From positions 1-7,489 of the forward strand of contig JAICWZ010000085.1 in NCBI GenBank assembly GCA_025966355.1: a stretch of DNA of 7,489 nucleotides, given 5' to 3'. The notes under the pieces are model-generated. The model searched no databases. It had not been told where the DNA came from and was given only the letters and a program-made list of their open reading frames with translations. This stretch comes from Thermomicrobiaceae bacterium (GTDB taxonomy: Bacteria > Chloroflexota > Chloroflexia > Thermomicrobiales > Thermomicrobiaceae). Positions 5,972 through 7,489 of this stretch are shown here, one piece after another. Both the position numbers and the translations under genes were made by a program. Each line of letters starts with the position of its first letter. Position 1 is the stretch's first letter.

Positions 5972-7023
5972 TCAGCCGTCACCACCAAACCGAAACCCTC
6001 GGAAACGTCACCGATCTGCCAGAGAGGTTCATTCGCTTCGGCAAATGCCGCTTCGAGCCGTTCAGCGCGTTCGCCAGGCACGGCGATGAGCAAGCCGCCG
6101 GATGTTTGTGGATCGAACATGAGATCGGCCAATTCCTGCGGCACTCGTTCGTCGATTGTCAACTTCGGCGCATCCAGCGTCGTGTAATAGGCGACGTTTC
6201 GCCCGCCGCCACCGGGCAGCCGGCCTTCGCGGGCGTAACGCTCGGCGCCGGCGAGCAGCGTGACAAGGGAGGCAATCAGCCTGATCATCACGCCGCTCTT
6301 GTCAACCATCTCCATGGTGTGTCCGGCCAGCCCATAGCCGGTAATGTCGGTCGCGCCGCTGACGCCAACCTCGCGCATCAGGCGCGACGCATTGCGGTTG
6401 AGGCGCATCATCGAGGCAACGGCGGCTTCGACGTGCTCCGGTTCCGCTGCCTGACCCTTGAGCGCCGTCGTGATGACCCCGGTTCCGATCGGCTTCGTGA
6501 GATAGAGCACGTCGCCCGCCTTGGCGCCTGCCTTAGTCAGAATTCGGTCAGGGTGAATCGTGCCGCTGACGACGAGTCCATATTTCGGCTCGTCGTCGGT
6601 CACGGTATGACCACCGGCAATGACAATGCCCGCCTCGGCTGCCTTGTCGGCGCCGCCTTCGAAGATGAGCTGCACGATCTCGAGCGGCAGATCTTCGGGC
6701 ATCGCCGCGATATTGAGCGCCAGCAGCACATCGCCGCCCATGGCGTAGACATCGCTGAGCGCGTTCGCTGCGGCGATGGCACCGTAGGTGTATGGGTCGT
6801 CGACCACCGGCGTGAAGAAATCGACCGTTTGCACGAGCGCCAGGTCGTCGTTCAGACGGTAAACGGCAGCGTCGTCGCTGGTCTGTAGTCCAACCAGGAC
6901 GTTGATATCGTGGCGTTGAGCAAGCGGACGCAGCACCTGCGCCAGGGCACCAGGGCCCAACTTGGATGCTCAGCCGGCGCAGTTTGAAAGCGTCGTGAGG
7001 CGAATCTCGTCTCGCGAATGCAT
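5968..7023 (-). CDS. selD: Selenide, water dikinase, selenocysteine-containing (in-frame UGA at codon 18)
   Basis: SelD makes selenophosphate from selenide and ATP, the selenium donor for selenocysteine and selenouridine synthesis. Read from the ATG at 7023, the 351-residue protein begins with IRLTTLSNCAGUASKLGPG (7-25), where U18 is a TGA codon at 6972-6970. It matches the catalytic Cys17 of E. coli SelD, and Lys21 matches its Lys20. Further SelD motifs are TSDDAAVY (48-55, with the Asp pair at 50-51), VQTVDFFTP (64-72), ALSDVYAMG (88-96), GGHTVTD (137-143) and DPQTSGGLL (304-312). Stopping at the TGA and starting at TTG 6960 gives 330 residues without the essential Cys/Sec and Lys, so that shorter call is wrong. 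No good Shine-Dalgarno precedes the ATG (only GGGAA two bases away). The gene is first in a coupled run with rsmA and ispE. The family is certain; Sec at 18 is strongly inferred from alignment and position. Confidence 0.92.
6927..6965 (-). promoter_or_regulatory. Candidate bacterial SECIS element of selD
   Basis: Directly after the UGA the mRNA can form two hairpins. Proximal: GGGC-CCUGGU-GCCC (6958-6945), extendable by CCA (6965-6963) with UGG (6944-6942) around a four-base AGUU bulge; its loop begins 16 bases after the UGA and contains GGU, like the fdhF element. Distal: GGCGCAG-GUG-CUGCGUC (6943-6927), a 7 bp stem with one G-U pair, whose loop starts with G and begins 34 bases after the UGA. 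Both distances are close to or inside the roughly 16-37 base range known for bacterial SECIS loops. Which one SelB binds cannot be decided by eye. Confidence 0.55.
6970..6972 (-). other. selD: Selenocysteine codon (UGA) of selD
   Basis: This TGA is in frame between an intact SelD N-terminus (16 recognisable residues upstream from the ATG at 7023) and the rest of the protein. It falls at the position that is Cys or Sec in the whole family, followed by Ala-Ser-Lys, where the Lys is invariant. A sense-to-stop mutation is the alternative, but it would have to hit exactly this codon. Confidence 0.88.
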
Positions 7024-7489
7024 CGTTCCCGAAACCTTTCAGCTGGCCGTGACACCCACAGCCGATCAATTGTTATGGAACGCATGGAGCGCCGTCAAAC
7101 TTCCAATACTCAGTCGTCAAATGCTGAGCTGTTTCCCATTAGTCTGACGGGCAACGCGTTACCGGCCGTCGATTCGTCCATTGACCCGACGCTGCAGTGG
7201 CGGCCACCCGGGGCCTGTCTAAAAAGGGTGGGCAGGATCACTGATACGACATCGTGTCTCTCGCAGCCATCACTGCTGAGCGCGCCGCTGCAGATCCCGG
7301 TTACTTCTCCTCTGGCACGTATCCAGTGCAAGCGCGGAAGGGCGCCATGCGTCGGACGGAACCACAAGATGGCGGCGCCGGCTAGCGCGAGAATACCGCC
7401 AGGGATGCCGACCGGGAGCGTCCACGCGCCCACATTGGAGTCCCCATCCACGGGTCGTCAGGGACGAACGCGGATGATCGTCTTCCCCT
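7024..7489. other. Upstream region of selD without a convincing complete gene
   Basis: No tRNA, rRNA or recognised protein is visible on either strand. The stretch holds the weak minus-strand ORF at 7451-7110. On the minus strand a reading frame from the window edge ends at a TGA at 7460-7458 (last residues GKTIIRVRP), possibly the tail of a gene that lies mostly outside. Minor structure includes an 11-base perfect palindrome GTGGCGGCCAC (7197-7207), an imperfect 16-base inverted repeat (7243-7258), and two TTTGAC hexamers on the minus strand 22 bases apart (7099 and 7121). The selD promoter should lie here, but I see no strong one. Confidence 0.5.
7110..7451 (-). CDS. Doubtful ORF with one membrane-like segment, possible gene remnant
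   Basis: The 113-residue frame starts at GTG 7451, seven bases after an in-frame TGA. Residues 11-31 (TLPVGIPGGILALAGAAILWF) form a plausible membrane helix followed by Arg/His residues, as at the C-terminal anchor of an exported protein. Codons in this part favour G or C in the third position like the neighbouring genes. After about residue 43 the codons turn to ATA, AGA, GGA, GAA and GTA, unlike the rest of the window, so the second half is probably not coding. The same frame continues upstream through the TGA to the window edge. A decayed or frameshifted end of a membrane-anchored protein fits best. A real small protein is possible but poorly supported. Confidence 0.22.
   Translation of the reverse strand: MDGDSNVGAWTLPVGIPGGILALAGAAILWFRPTHGALPRLHWIRARGEVTGICSGALSSDGCERHDVVSVILPTLFRQAPGGRHCSVGSMDESTAGNALPVRLMGNSSAFDD

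Noticed and set aside
6958..6960. TTG at 6960 as the selD start
   Set aside because: It would remove the catalytic Cys/Sec and the essential Lys of SelD. The frame upstream through the TGA restores a complete family N-terminus from an ATG.
6984..6993. CTTTCAAAC on the minus strand, resembling the anticodon loop of tRNA-Sec (selC)
   Set aside because: It is the coding sequence for Leu-Ser-Asn of SelD, and no complementary anticodon stem, T-arm (GGTTCGA) or CCA end surrounds it. No selC was found in the window.
7072..7098. Possible selD promoter TTGACG, 15-base spacer, CATAAC on the minus strand
   Set aside because: The spacer is too short and the -10 matches only four of six positions, so it is too weak to annotate, although the position (about 50 bases before the ATG) would be suitable.
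7201..7230. Run CTTTTTAG on the minus strand as a terminator
   Set aside because: No stable hairpin lies immediately upstream of the T-run in the transcript direction; the GC-rich palindrome lies on its other side.
1..7489. CRISPR arrays, insertion sequences, integrases, attachment sites
   Set aside because: No regularly spaced repeats, transposase or recombinase motifs or terminal inverted repeats are visible; the only tandem repeat is the short one coding for the kinase linker.

Overview
The window is GC-rich bacterial chromosome with tightly packed genes, nearly all on the minus strand. The gene content is a PASTA-domain Ser/Thr kinase with a long Pro/Thr/Ser linker, a non-mevalonate isoprenoid gene, selenophosphate synthetase, and GTG starts with 1-8 base gene overlaps. 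This suggests a Gram-positive-type or Chloroflexota (for example Thermomicrobia-like) genome. That placement is an inference from style, because there is no rRNA or other marker to fix it.

Layout from right to left, in the direction of minus-strand transcription. Positions 7489-7024 hold no convincing complete gene, only a weak ORF with one membrane-like segment. Next comes a three-gene, translationally coupled run: selD (7023-5968), rsmA/ksgA (5971-5042) and ispE (5049-4186). A PaaI-like hotdog thioesterase gene (3783-4244) runs on the plus strand and overlaps the end of ispE tail to tail by 59 bases. Divergent from it is an unrecognised single-pass secreted-domain protein (3631-3062). A second unit follows, with a good sigma70-type promoter (2963-2934), a PASTA Ser/Thr kinase (2900-933) and, overlapping it by one base, a membrane-anchored protein that looks like the extracellular metallo-beta-lactamase domain of ComEC without its metal ligands (933-40).

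The strongest non-obvious point is that selD is itself a selenoprotein gene. A conventional reading starts it at a TTG at 6960 and loses the N-terminus. Reading upstream in the same frame through a TGA at 6972-6970 gives a complete SelD N-terminus (I-R-L-T-T-L-S-N-C-A-G-U-A-S-K-L-G-P-G) from an ATG at 7023. The TGA sits exactly where SelD carries its catalytic Cys or Sec, three residues before the conserved Lys. Hairpins suitable for a bacterial SECIS lie directly downstream. The organism therefore very probably decodes UGA as selenocysteine, although selA, selB and selC are not in this window.

The second point of interest is the pairing of a PASTA sensor kinase with a catalytically dead, membrane-tethered metallo-beta-lactamase-like protein. 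The start codon of the second gene shares a base with the stop codon of the kinase, and a palindrome lies next to the promoter. Its function is unknown. A role as an extracellular partner or ligand-binding accessory of the kinase is only an inference.
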